This document shows, piece by piece, positions 1 through 7,110 of a DNA stretch of 15,460 bases. The notes beneath the pieces are model-generated. The model ran no database searches and was not told the DNA's origin. It saw only the letters and a list, made by a program, of their open reading frames with translations. Positions within the stretch are counted from its first letter, which is position 1. Every line of letters begins with the position of its first letter. A program made the translations under genes and the position numbers. The stretch lies in assembly GCA_947496905.1 (NCBI GenBank), contig CANMEW010000021.1, positions 1 through 15,460 of the forward strand. The letters are read 5' to 3'. The stretch comes from Rickettsiales bacterium. Lineage in GTDB: Bacteria; Pseudomonadota; Alphaproteobacteria; Rickettsiales; UBA1997.

Positions 1-1150
1 CGACAATTCCAATCACGCCCTGATGCCAATTTTTTGAGACGGCAAAAATTACCGAGTCAGAAGTTTTGAAGTCGCCAATCCCTGATTCTAAAGCCTTCAC
101 AGCCTCATCCAAAACCTGCACTTCAATTTCTTTGCGCTGCTTGTTTAGAATTTCTAACTGCTGAGCAATTGCCTGAACCTCACTTTCATCCTCGCTTGAA
201 AGAATTCTGGCGCCCAAGTCAGACTTTCCTACGCGCCCTCCGGCATTGATTCTAGGGCCAATCACAAAACCTAAATGGTAAGCGCTAGGCTCCTCATTCA
301 GGCCGGACAAATCGCAAATTTCACGCAATCCTAAATTTTTTCTCTGCTTCAAAATTTTTAAGCCTTGCGCCACGAAGGCACGATTCAAGCCGGTTAATGG
401 CATCACGTCGCAAACCGTTCCGAGCGCAACAAGGTCTAACAAGTCGAGCAGGTTTGGCTCTTTTTTTTCCTCGTAAAACTTTTCGTCACGCAGCCTTTTG
501 TTGATTGCGACTGCGAATAAAAAAGTTACGCCGGCGGCACAAAGATTTTTGTGCGGAAATTTTTCGTCCAAAAGATTTGGGTTGATGACGGCGATGGCTT
601 CAGGCCGCTCAAGCACTCCGAGATGGTGGTCAATCACAATTATTTCCAATCCAGCTTTCGCAGCATCTTCCAGCGGCTTGAAGGCAACCGTTCCGCAATC
701 GAGCGTAATTACTAGGTCGGTGCCGGATTTTTTGAGATTTAGAAGCGCTTGCGAGTTCGGGCCGTAGCCTTCCAAAACGCGGTCGGGAATGTAGATTGCG
801 ACATCGACGCCAATTTCACGAAAGAAGCGGCGAAGCAAGGCGGAGCTGCTTGCGCCATCAACGTCGTAATCAGCAAAAATTGTGATTTTCTTTTTGGAGT
901 GAATTGCCGCAATCACGTGGGAAACCGCTTGCTCCATTCCGCCTAGTTCAAATGGATTTGGGAGAGAAGTTTTTATTTTTGGATCGAGGAAATTTTCGAC
1001 TTCGCTTAGAGAAATTTCGCGGGAGGAAAGAAGATTGCTCAGTGGCTCAGAGAGTTGGAAATGCTGACGGATTGAAGTCGCGAGGCGTTCATCAAATTTT
1101 TTCTGCTGCCAAGTAAAGCCAAGAACCGATTGGTTAGAGTCACTATTCAT
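1..1150 (-). CDS. recJ: Single-stranded-DNA-specific exonuclease RecJ (C-terminus beyond window)
   Basis: RecJ is a 5'-3' single-strand DNA exonuclease of the DHH phosphoesterase superfamily, acting in recombinational and mismatch repair in the cytoplasm. Reading the minus strand from an ATG at 1150 gives 383 residues with no stop before the window edge; RecJ is usually about 560-600 residues, so roughly the last third is missing. Visible motifs are ADYDVDG (about residues 93-99, motif I), LDCG (150-153), the signature IDHH (173-176), INAGGRVGKSDLGA (301-314) and WHQGVIGIV (375-383). All the metal-binding acidic and histidine residues expected in this part are present. The ATG lies only 34 bp beyond the U-tract of the upstream gene's terminator and has no clear Shine-Dalgarno, so its own promoter is not obvious. 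Identification is very secure; the exact start is less so. Confidence 0.96.
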   Translation of the reverse strand, partial: MNSDSNQSVLGFTWQQKKFDERLATSIRQHFQLSEPLSNLLSSREISLSEVENFLDPKIKTSLPNPFELGGMEQAVSHVIAAIHSKKKITIFADYDVDGASSSALLRRFFREIGVDVAIYIPDRVLEGYGPNSQALLNLKKSGTDLVITLDCGTVAFKPLEDAAKAGLEIIVIDHHLGVLERPEAIAVINPNLLDEKFPHKNLCAAGVTFLFAVAINKRLRDEKFYEEKKEPNLLDLLDLVALGTVCDVMPLTGLNRAFVAQGLKILKQRKNLGLREICDLSGLNEEPSAYHLGFVIGPRINAGGRVGKSDLGARILSSEDESEVQAIAQQLEILNKQRKEIEVQVLDEAVKALESGIGDFKTSDSVIFAVSKNWHQGVIGIV

Positions 1151-1184
1151 TGGAGAGATTTGTGTGGGGAGGCTTGGTGGAGGC

Positions 1185-1229
1185 AAAAAAATACCCCGAG
1201 CTCCAAAGTTGAAAATGGAGCTCGGGGTA
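1185..1229 (-). terminator. Rho-independent terminator after the TAXI-protein gene
   Basis: Read on the minus strand, a perfect 14-bp GC-rich stem (1216-1229 with 1192-1205) closes a 10-nt loop and is followed directly by seven U residues (1185-1191). It begins 6 nt after the stop codon of the solute-binding protein gene. It should stop most transcription before recJ, implying that recJ has its own weak promoter or is expressed by read-through. Confidence 0.92.
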
Positions 1230-1234
1230 AAAAT

Positions 1235-2203
1235 TTATTCTTTGATTAACTTAGCTTCTTTGAAATATTTAAGAGCTCCCGGATGCATTGGAGCGGAGTT
1301 GCCATCTCTCACCATCTCTTCTTTTTTGAGAGAGGAGAAGACTGGGTGCAGAGTTCTGAAATTGTCAAAATTTTCAAAAGTAGCTTTGGTTACATTGTAA
1401 ACGATGTCGGCATCAGTTTTTTCTGAAGCAACAATGCCACTTTTAACGCCAAATGTTTCGATGTTGCTTGAATTACCAGCGTACATGCCACCAGGTATTG
1501 TAGCTTTGACGTAGTAGGAATTCATTTGAGTTAGCTTGTCGATTGTTTCGCGATCAACAGGGATGATTCTAACTTTACAAGATTGAGTGGCTTCTTGCAG
1601 CACACCATTTGGATTGCCTGCGGCGTAAATCATTACGTCAATTTTTCCGTCACACAAAGCCTTTGGTTGCTCAGATGGTTGGAGGTAATTCACGGCTGAG
1701 AAGCTTTGCTTGGTCCAACCTTTTGCAGCAACCAACACTTCCATTGTGGCATACATGCCAGAGCCTTGAGGTCCGAAGTTAACTCTTTTACCAACAATGT
1801 CGTTCAGAGTTTTGATGTCAGATTTTTCAAGAACAGCAATTGTGAATGTTTCTGTGTAGAGAGAGAATACTGAGCGTAATTCTTTAAATGGTTTTTGGTC
1901 AGAGAAAAATCCGGTTCCGCTGTAAGCGTTGTATTGCCAGTCAGATTGGACGATTCCGAAGTCAATCGCACCATTGCGAACTGCATTTAAATTTGAAACA
2001 GATCCACCTGTTGACTCAACGGAACATCTGATTCCATGTTCTTTTCTGCCTCGATTTAAAAGACGGCAGATTGCTCCGCCAGCTGGGTAATAAACCCCAG
2101 TGATTGCCCCAGTTCCAATTGAAACATATTTAGTGGCCGCAAAAGAATCGGCAGCAAAAACAGAAACCAATGACAAAGCTAGGCAAAAACTTTTTATTCG
2201 CAT
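1235..2203 (-). CDS. TAXI-family TRAP transporter solute-binding protein
   Basis: A 322-residue periplasmic binding protein of the TAXI (TRAP-associated extracytoplasmic immunogenic) family, which captures small organic anions for tripartite ATP-independent transporters. The N-terminus (MRIKSFCLALSLVSVFAADSFA) is a typical Sec signal peptide, likely cut near residues 22-23. Mature sequence opens with VSIGTGAITGVYYPAGGAICRLLN, the family hallmark. It continues with ESTGGSVSNLNAVRNGAIDFGIVQSD, FGPQGSGMYATMEVL and a C-terminal 'FRTLHPVFSSLKKEEM...MHPGALKYFKE' region typical of the family. No DctQ/DctM-type membrane subunit lies in the window, so the permease must be encoded elsewhere. The gene is transcribed away from the symporter gene at 2498, sharing a 294-bp upstream region. 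Substrate cannot be read from sequence; glutamate and other carboxylates are known for some members. Confidence 0.93.
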   Translation of the reverse strand: MRIKSFCLALSLVSVFAADSFAATKYVSIGTGAITGVYYPAGGAICRLLNRGRKEHGIRCSVESTGGSVSNLNAVRNGAIDFGIVQSDWQYNAYSGTGFFSDQKPFKELRSVFSLYTETFTIAVLEKSDIKTLNDIVGKRVNFGPQGSGMYATMEVLVAAKGWTKQSFSAVNYLQPSEQPKALCDGKIDVMIYAAGNPNGVLQEATQSCKVRIIPVDRETIDKLTQMNSYYVKATIPGGMYAGNSSNIETFGVKSGIVASEKTDADIVYNVTKATFENFDNFRTLHPVFSSLKKEEMVRDGNSAPMHPGALKYFKEAKLIKE

Positions 2204-2497
2204 AAATGAAATTTCAGGTAGTTGTAGGGGGTTCGTAAAGGTATCAAAGAGGTGTGGTTATTTAGAAGTAGATTCCGAAAACTTTCTTCACATTTTCTAA
2301 ATGTCAAAATCTTTCTCGGAAGCAGTAATTTAGCGCTCTCAAAAAAATTTTGACATTAAGAAACCGCCCACTTAGTAACTTTCTGGAAGTCAATTTTGAC
2401 CAAGAAAATCAACCCTCCAAAGGCTCTTCAAGAAGCGCTTCAAGCAAGTCAGAAAATCACATCAAATTCCCCAATCCCTAATTAAAAAATTAAAAAT
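2204..2497. promoter_or_regulatory. Divergent upstream region with repeated TTTTGAC words and inverted repeat
   Basis: This gene-free stretch separates the divergent TAXI-protein and symporter genes, so it should hold both promoters. It contains a perfect 11-bp inverted repeat, AATGTCAAAAT at 2300-2310 and ATTTTGACATT at 2347-2357, with 36 bp between arms. A third related word occurs at 2389-2400 (GTCAATTTTGAC, itself nearly palindromic). The spacing and shared TTTTGAC core would fit binding sites of a regulator controlling both transport genes, but that is inference only. I see no coding potential here. Confidence 0.4.
2350..2378 (+). promoter_or_regulatory. Candidate sigma-70-like promoter for the symporter gene
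   Basis: A perfect -35 hexamer TTGACA (2350-2355) is followed after 17 bp by TAGTAA (2373-2378), a mediocre -10. It overlaps the right arm of the 2300-2357 inverted repeat, which would let a bound regulator block the polymerase. The distance to the symporter ATG is about 115 nt. The match is by eye only. Confidence 0.3.
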
Positions 2498-3724
2498 ATG
2501 AAACTTTGGCAGCAGGTTCTTGTTGGTCTCGTTCTGGGTATTATTGCTGGTATTGTACTTGGAGAAAAAGCTGCCGGTTTAAAAATTTTCGGCACCATCT
2601 TCATTAATTTGGTAAAAATGGTAATCGTGCCATTAATTTTCTTTGCTCTTCTTGCTGGGATCACCTCGATGAATGGCGAAGGAAACTTTACCAGAGTTGG
2701 CTTAAAAGGTTTTGCTAGCTACATTCTCACAGCGGTTTTTGCCGTATTAATCGGACTTTCCGCTGGAATAATTTTTCACCCAGGGTCAGGAGTTGATCTC
2801 CATGCCATCCTCAATACAACCTCACCAGCACAGGCTGTCGCTGCAAAAGTACCTCCAACAATTACAGAATTTTTACTAAACTTAATTCCTACCAACCCAA
2901 TCAATGCGATGGCTAACGATAATTTTTTACAAATTATCATCTTCTCCATCTTCACTGGAATCGTCATTAATTTGGTCGGAGAGAAAGCTAAACCTTTGAG
3001 AGAGGTGATTTACTCCGCTTCGCAAGTTACCTTCAGAATGATTGAAATCATCATCAAGCTTGCTCCGCTTGGGGTATTCGGCTTTATTTCCTGGGTCATC
3101 GGAACTCAGGGAATGGACATTCTTGAAGCTCTGGCAAAATTAATGATCACTGTTCTGGCAGCTTGCGCTTTCCAATATTTCATCTTCGGAGCAATGATCC
3201 TCGTTTTTGCCCGCATGTCTCCACTACCCTTTTACCGCAAAATTTTATTCACCCAATCAATCGCCTTTGCAACCAGTAGCAGCAAAGCAACTCTGTCTAC
3301 TGCGATGACCCAACTGCAAGAAAGAATGGGCGTTTCCAAAACAAACTCTAACTTCTTGATGCCCCTTGGCGTCTGCATTAACATGGATGGAACCGCAATT
3401 TACCTCGGAATCTGCGCGTTGTTTTTTGCTCAGGCCTACGGAATAGATTTAACATTCCAAAACTACATGATGCTCGTGTTGACCTGCACTCTCGGCTCAA
3501 TCGGAGCTGCCGGAATTCCTAGCGGTTCAATCATTTTCATGGGAATGGTTTTGTCTTCCGTCGGATTGCCAATCGAGGGAATCGGCATCATTCTTGGCGT
3601 GGATAGAATTTTGGACATGGTTAGAACCACAATTAACATCACCGGTGACAGCGCCATTACTTTAATTGTCGACAAAAGCGAAGGTGCCTTGGATGAAAAA
3701 ACCTACTACTCAAAAAACACTTAA
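2498..3724 (+). CDS. Dicarboxylate/amino acid:cation symporter (GltP/DctA family)
   Basis: A 408-residue inner-membrane secondary transporter of the DAACS (SLC1-like) family, which imports glutamate, aspartate or C4-dicarboxylates with Na+ or H+. Length is normal for the family and hydrophobic helices cover the protein. Family motifs are clear: PLGVFGFIS (190-198), the SSS hairpin-1 tip (260-262), NMDGTAIY (295-302), GIPSGSI (339-345) and the substrate-site helix DRILDMVRTTINITGD (369-384). The latter keeps the Asp, Arg (376), Thr, Asn and Asp positions that in GltPh bind an acidic substrate and cations. The Arg favours an acidic substrate; neutral amino acid members lack it. The usual 'TLP' after the SSS motif reads TLS here. 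The C-terminal 32 nt overlap the chosen start of the next gene. The divergent neighbour is a carboxylate-type binding protein. Confidence 0.93.
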   Translation: MKLWQQVLVGLVLGIIAGIVLGEKAAGLKIFGTIFINLVKMVIVPLIFFALLAGITSMNGEGNFTRVGLKGFASYILTAVFAVLIGLSAGIIFHPGSGVDLHAILNTTSPAQAVAAKVPPTITEFLLNLIPTNPINAMANDNFLQIIIFSIFTGIVINLVGEKAKPLREVIYSASQVTFRMIEIIIKLAPLGVFGFISWVIGTQGMDILEALAKLMITVLAACAFQYFIFGAMILVFARMSPLPFYRKILFTQSIAFATSSSKATLSTAMTQLQERMGVSKTNSNFLMPLGVCINMDGTAIYLGICALFFAQAYGIDLTFQNYMMLVLTCTLGSIGAAGIPSGSIIFMGMVLSSVGLPIEGIGIILGVDRILDMVRTTINITGDSAITLIVDKSEGALDEKTYYSKNT

Positions 3725-4367
3725 ACCACCCCTCAAAACATTAATCAGCTACGCACGAGTCTCAATCTGCGTAGCTTTTTATTTTGTGAGCTTCTCTGCA
3801 TTTGCTGCGGAAAATTTTCTTGAGAAATATCCTTCCGAACTCACGCAAATCGAGTCCTACCTCAATAACATCAAGAACCTTTCCGCCAAATTCATTCAGG
3901 AATCCGCAGATGGAAATTTGGTTGAAGGTAAATTTTTTCTAGTGCGCGGAGATAGCTCATCTGGAAAAATGCGAATCGAATATTTGGCGCAGCCAAAAAT
4001 TTTAATCGTAGTTAATGGCTCAGTTCTTTCCTATTACGATGTCGAGCTTGATGAAATTTCCCACCTCAGCACCAACACCACTCCCGCCTCATTTCTGACC
4101 AGACAAAAAATTTCCTTCACCGCTAAGGACGTCGAAATTACCGCTGTCAAAAAATCTCCTGATCAAATCAAAGTCTCGGTGATGAAAAAAAATCGCAAAG
4201 AGGCCGGCGAATTCAGCCTCATCTTCAAAAGCAATCCGCTGCAATTCATCAAGATGGAAGTCAAAAATGATTTAGATCAAATCACCCGCGTTAGCCTCTC
4301 CGACGTCGATTTCAACAGCGTAATTCCCAGCAAAATTTTTGTGATCAAAAACAAAAATTTACCTTAA
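3693..4367 (+). CDS. lolA: LolA-like outer-membrane lipoprotein carrier protein
   Basis: A 224-residue probable LolA, the periplasmic chaperone that ferries lipoproteins from the LolCDE complex to the outer membrane. An N-terminal basic stretch precedes a hydrophobic core (about SICVAFYFVSFSAFA) with a likely cleavage before AENF. The mature part shows the family course: 'LTQIESYLNNIKNLSAKFIQ', 'GKFFLVR', 'GKMRIEYLAQPKILIVVNGSVLSYYD', 'TTPASFLTRQKISF' and 'KSNPLQFIKMEVKNDLDQITRVSLSDV'. I chose ATG 3693 because it gives a normal signal peptide; an upstream ATG at 3666 only adds nine residues read through the symporter's end. The gene overlaps the symporter by 32 nt, and a terminator-like hairpin lies within its signal-peptide codons. 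It sits 2 nt before tolR, linking it to envelope functions. Confidence 0.85.
   Translation: MKKPTTQKTLKPPLKTLISYARVSICVAFYFVSFSAFAAENFLEKYPSELTQIESYLNNIKNLSAKFIQESADGNLVEGKFFLVRGDSSSGKMRIEYLAQPKILIVVNGSVLSYYDVELDEISHLSTNTTPASFLTRQKISFTAKDVEITAVKKSPDQIKVSVMKKNRKEAGEFSLIFKSNPLQFIKMEVKNDLDQITRVSLSDVDFNSVIPSKIFVIKNKNLP
3747..3785 (+). terminator. Terminator-like hairpin inside the lolA signal-peptide codons
   Basis: AGCTACGCA (3747-3755) and TGCGTAGCT (3768-3776) form a perfect 9-bp stem around a 12-nt loop, followed by a T-rich run TTTTT-A-TTTT (3776-3785). It begins 22 nt after the symporter stop codon, the normal place for an intrinsic terminator. It nevertheless lies within the apparent signal-peptide coding part of the next gene. 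It may act as an attenuator that translation of lolA relieves. Confidence 0.6.
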
Positions 4368-4369
4368 TC

Positions 4370-4789
4370 ATGCCCATCTCCTTCGAACAGAATCACAGAA
4401 AAAAACGTCGCATCATTAGCGAGATCAACATCACTCCTTTTGTAGATGTGCTACTGGTTTTGCTGATTATTTTCATGGTTGCAGCGCCGATGATGACTAG
4501 CGCAATCAATGTAGAATTACCCAAGGGCTCGTCCAATCCAGTGAATGAAAAAGTTCAACCAATTTCCATTTCGGTTAAGGCTGATGGCTCGATTTTTTTA
4601 ATGGAGGAAGTGACAAAACTAACCTCTTTGGCGGGAAGATTACTGGAGGTTTCCGGAAATAATTTGGACAATAAAATCTACGTCAGAGCTGATAAAAATC
4701 TTGATTACGGTCGAGTAATGGAGGTTGTAAAAACTGTCAGCATTGCGGGGTTTAGTCAGGTGGTGCTCGTAACCGAAATGGCTCGATGA
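4370..4789 (+). CDS. tolR: TolR / ExbD-family biopolymer transport protein
   Basis: A 139-residue single-pass inner-membrane protein of the ExbD/TolR family, which couples the proton motive force through TolQ to TolA for outer-membrane constriction at division. After a short basic cytoplasmic tail comes SEINITPFVDVLLVLLIIFMV (about 18-37), which includes the essential membrane aspartate (D26, in NITPFVDV). The periplasmic part (about 45-139) carries the 'NVELPKGSS' and 'IYVRADKNLDYGRVMEVVKTVSIAGFSQVVLVTE' blocks typical of the dimeric ExbD/TolR domain. It begins 2 nt after lolA and overlaps the next gene by the 4-nt ATGA, suggesting translational coupling. No tolQ is found in the window, although tolQ is usually directly upstream of tolR. 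TolR is preferred over ExbD because a TolA-like gene follows. Confidence 0.92.
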   Translation: MPISFEQNHRKKRRIISEINITPFVDVLLVLLIIFMVAAPMMTSAINVELPKGSSNPVNEKVQPISISVKADGSIFLMEEVTKLTSLAGRLLEVSGNNLDNKIYVRADKNLDYGRVMEVVKTVSIAGFSQVVLVTEMAR

Positions 4790-5673
4790 TCAAAAATCTT
4801 CTCTACTCGCTATTTTTACACTTCTTACTGCTGCTGGTGATCTACGCTAATTTTAATCTCAAAAAATTTGACGAAAATAAATCTAGCGAAATCGCTGTGA
4901 GCCTAATCGCTTTGAATGGCGATGAGAATTCAACTGAAGTTAGTTTGAACTCAAGCAAGGAAAAGGAATCGACTTCCGTCTTACAAAAAAATCTTACCAA
5001 ACAGCCTCAATCACAAAATAAATCCGTAAAAAATAAGGTTAAGGAACAGCCAAAAAAATTGACCAAATCGAAATCTGTGAAGTCGGTTGAGAAGCTGAAA
5101 GCGGAAGAAAAAATTCAGGAATTTAAGGCGGAAGAAAAGCCGGAGGAAAAACTGGAAGAGGCAAATAAACCAAAGGATGATTCCAAAAAGAGCGATGGTC
5201 TAGAAGAGGAGGACAACAACATCCAGCGTCAGAAAAAAGATTTTGGCTCGAAGCAAATATTCAATCATGAGCAAGAGGAAAGCGAGCAGAGCAACTCTGA
5301 CAAAAATAATGCTGACATGACAAACAGTCTCGATGGCATCGACCTCTCTGTGAGAGAGAAATTTAACATTCAGTCGCAGTTAAAAAGATGTTACAGAATG
5401 GCGATTGACGAGGCGAAATTGAGCAGCAAGGCAAAGGTTTTAATTAAAGTTGGAATCAGCAAAGATGGCTACATTGAGTCTGATTTAGACGAGCTAATTG
5501 ACATCGAGCGCTACAATAATCCAAAAGAACCAGACTACAAAATCGCCATCGACAACATCGAGAGAGCGATCGATTTGTGTAGTCCGCTGCGTAATTTGCC
5601 GCTAGAAAAATACGATGTTTGGAAAGAGGTAATTTTGGAATTTGATGACGAAAAGCAAAATCAAAAAAATTAG
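4786..5673 (+). CDS. tolA: TolA-like energy-transducing envelope protein
   Basis: A 295-residue TolA/TonB-like protein expected to be anchored in the inner membrane and to span the periplasm toward TolB/Pal. Residues 5-22 form one membrane helix (LLYSLFLHFLLLLVIY). Residues about 55-165 are a Lys/Glu/Ser-rich, probably helical linker of low complexity. Residues about 187-287 form a C-terminal domain ('VREKFNIQSQLKRCYRMA', 'KVLIKVGISKDGYI', 'LCSPLRNLPLEKYDVWKEVILEFD') that matches the alphaproteobacterial TolA end. Two cysteines (202 and 265) could form a disulfide in the periplasm. The ATG overlaps the tolR stop, so the two should be made together. Alternative: a TonB protein; the TolR pairing and the C-terminal pattern favour TolA. 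Confidence 0.85.
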   Translation: MIKNLLYSLFLHFLLLLVIYANFNLKKFDENKSSEIAVSLIALNGDENSTEVSLNSSKEKESTSVLQKNLTKQPQSQNKSVKNKVKEQPKKLTKSKSVKSVEKLKAEEKIQEFKAEEKPEEKLEEANKPKDDSKKSDGLEEEDNNIQRQKKDFGSKQIFNHEQEESEQSNSDKNNADMTNSLDGIDLSVREKFNIQSQLKRCYRMAIDEAKLSSKAKVLIKVGISKDGYIESDLDELIDIERYNNPKEPDYKIAIDNIERAIDLCSPLRNLPLEKYDVWKEVILEFDDEKQNQKN

Positions 5674-5676
5674 AAA

Positions 5677-6519
5677 ATGAAAAAACAATTGATTGCCTTC
5701 CAAGGCACGATGGGCGCCAATTCAAGCCTCGCCTGCACTACATTTTATCCACAACTAGAAGCGCAGGCTTTTCCAACTTTTTACGATGTATTTAAGGCGG
5801 TGGAAACAGAGCAGGTAAAATACGGCATGATCCCACTAGAAAATTCCTACGCCGGACGCGTTTCCGAAATTCACAATTTGCTGCAAGATGGCGGGGTTTT
5901 TATTGTCGCTGAACATTTTTTCCCAATCACTCACAATCTTGTCGGAATAGATGGGGCAAGCATTGGAGACGTAAAAGAGGCTTTGTCTCATCCACAAGCT
6001 TTGATGCAGTGCCAAAATAATTTACGCGAATTGGGGGTTGATGTTCGCGAATTTTCCAACACTGCTGAGGCGGCTAAATTCGTGGCCGCAACTGGGGATA
6101 AAAGCAAAGCAGCAATTTGTTCTAAAATGGCAGCGGAGCTTTTTGGCTTAAAAATCCTCAAAGAGAATATTCAAGATGTCGGTGAGAATGTGACGACTTT
6201 CGTGGTGATTTCAAAAAACCAAACCGATCCTAATCCAGCAATTGCGCCAGTCGTGACAACTTTGCTTTTTACTATTCGCAACATTCCCGGCTCGCTTTAC
6301 AAGGCACTTGGCGGCTTCGCCACTAACGGCGTTAACATGGTGAAGCTCGAAAGCTACATTCCGGGAGGAATCTCTAAGCAGGCAAAATTCTTCATCACAA
6401 TTGATGGCCATCCCAGTGAAAAACATGTTTCTTTAGCCTTGGAAGAGTTGGGATTTTTTTCTAAAAATGTGAAATTAATCGGCATTTACTACGCCGATAA
6501 ATCAAGGAACGGAGCGTAA
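5677..6519 (+). CDS. pheA: Prephenate dehydratase with ACT domain
   Basis: A 280-residue monofunctional prephenate dehydratase, converting prephenate to phenylpyruvate in phenylalanine synthesis. The catalytic region (about 5-180) starts with IAFQGTMGANSSLAC, has IPLENSYAGRVSEIHNLL (52-69) and AEHFFPITHNLVG (78-90), and ends at NVTTFVV (171-177). The C-terminal ACT domain (about 195-270) shows FTIRNIPGSLYKALGGFATNGVNM and KLESYIPGG, the site that binds phenylalanine for feedback control. The 'KLESY...GG...DGHP' form is the one I know from alphaproteobacteria. The highly conserved catalytic TRF motif reads TTF, with the threonine kept and the arginine replaced. No chorismate mutase domain is fused. 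It lies 3 nt after tolA and 3 nt before rsmD, an odd metabolic gene in an envelope run. Confidence 0.94.
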   Translation: MKKQLIAFQGTMGANSSLACTTFYPQLEAQAFPTFYDVFKAVETEQVKYGMIPLENSYAGRVSEIHNLLQDGGVFIVAEHFFPITHNLVGIDGASIGDVKEALSHPQALMQCQNNLRELGVDVREFSNTAEAAKFVAATGDKSKAAICSKMAAELFGLKILKENIQDVGENVTTFVVISKNQTDPNPAIAPVVTTLLFTIRNIPGSLYKALGGFATNGVNMVKLESYIPGGISKQAKFFITIDGHPSEKHVSLALEELGFFSKNVKLIGIYYADKSRNGA

Positions 6520-6522
6520 TTA

Positions 6523-7101
6523 ATGAGAATAGTAGCGGGAAAATTTCGCGGGAGAAACTTAGCAAAGTCTGATCACTTAAAATCGCTACGCCCTACAACA
6601 GACAAAAACCGTGAAGCTCTGTTCAATATTTTATTTTCAGCAAAATTTATTCGAGAGGTTGGCTTCGATCTTACTGATGCAGCGGTTTTGGATGTTTGCT
6701 GTGGGAGCGGTGCCGTAGCTTTTGAGGCGCTTTCTCGCGGAGCAAAATCAGCAACATTACTTGACAATTCCGCTATTCATCTCGATCTCGCGAGAGAAAA
6801 TGCGCGACTTCTTGGGGTCGAGAATGACGTAAAAATTCTATTCGCCGACACAAAAAGATTGCCGCGAAACGAGATTTTTTTTAATCTCATTTTCATCGAT
6901 CCGCCCTACTCCGTCAATTACTCAGAAATTTTAAAAAACTTGCTCAACACTGGTTGGATAAAAAAAGAATCACTGATTGTTGTCGAATTCGACTCCATTA
7001 CCCTGAAAAAAAATCCCGAACATTTTTCCTTGGAAAGCTTTGATCTTCTTGATCTAAGGGATTACGGAAAAACATCCTTCGCCTTCCTTCTACTGAAATA
7101 A
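6523..7101 (+). CDS. rsmD: 16S rRNA (guanine(966)-N(2))-methyltransferase RsmD
   Basis: A 192-residue class I SAM-dependent methyltransferase that modifies G966 of 16S rRNA during 30S assembly. The start MRIVAGKFRGRNL and the following LRPTTDKNREALFNIL (about 22-37) are the RsmD hallmark. The SAM motif I reads VLDVCCGSGAVAFEALSRGA (55-74; the common form is LDLFAGSGA). Motif IV is the catalytic IDPPYS (125-130), as expected for N2-guanine methylation. Length is normal. The gene starts 3 nt after pheA and ends 9 nt before the stress-protein gene, so it is co-transcribed. Confidence 0.96.
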   Translation: MRIVAGKFRGRNLAKSDHLKSLRPTTDKNREALFNILFSAKFIREVGFDLTDAAVLDVCCGSGAVAFEALSRGAKSATLLDNSAIHLDLARENARLLGVENDVKILFADTKRLPRNEIFFNLIFIDPPYSVNYSEILKNLLNTGWIKKESLIVVEFDSITLKKNPEHFSLESFDLLDLRDYGKTSFAFLLLK

Positions 7102-7110
7102 AGCACAAGC

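Noticed and set aside
498..1116. Plus-strand open frames opposite recJ
   Set aside because: They lie antisense to a continuous minus-strand frame with full RecJ motifs and show no family features themselves.
3666..3692. Earlier ATG for the LolA-like gene
   Set aside because: It only adds nine residues encoded over the symporter C-terminus and places a tryptophan/proline stretch before a normal signal peptide start.
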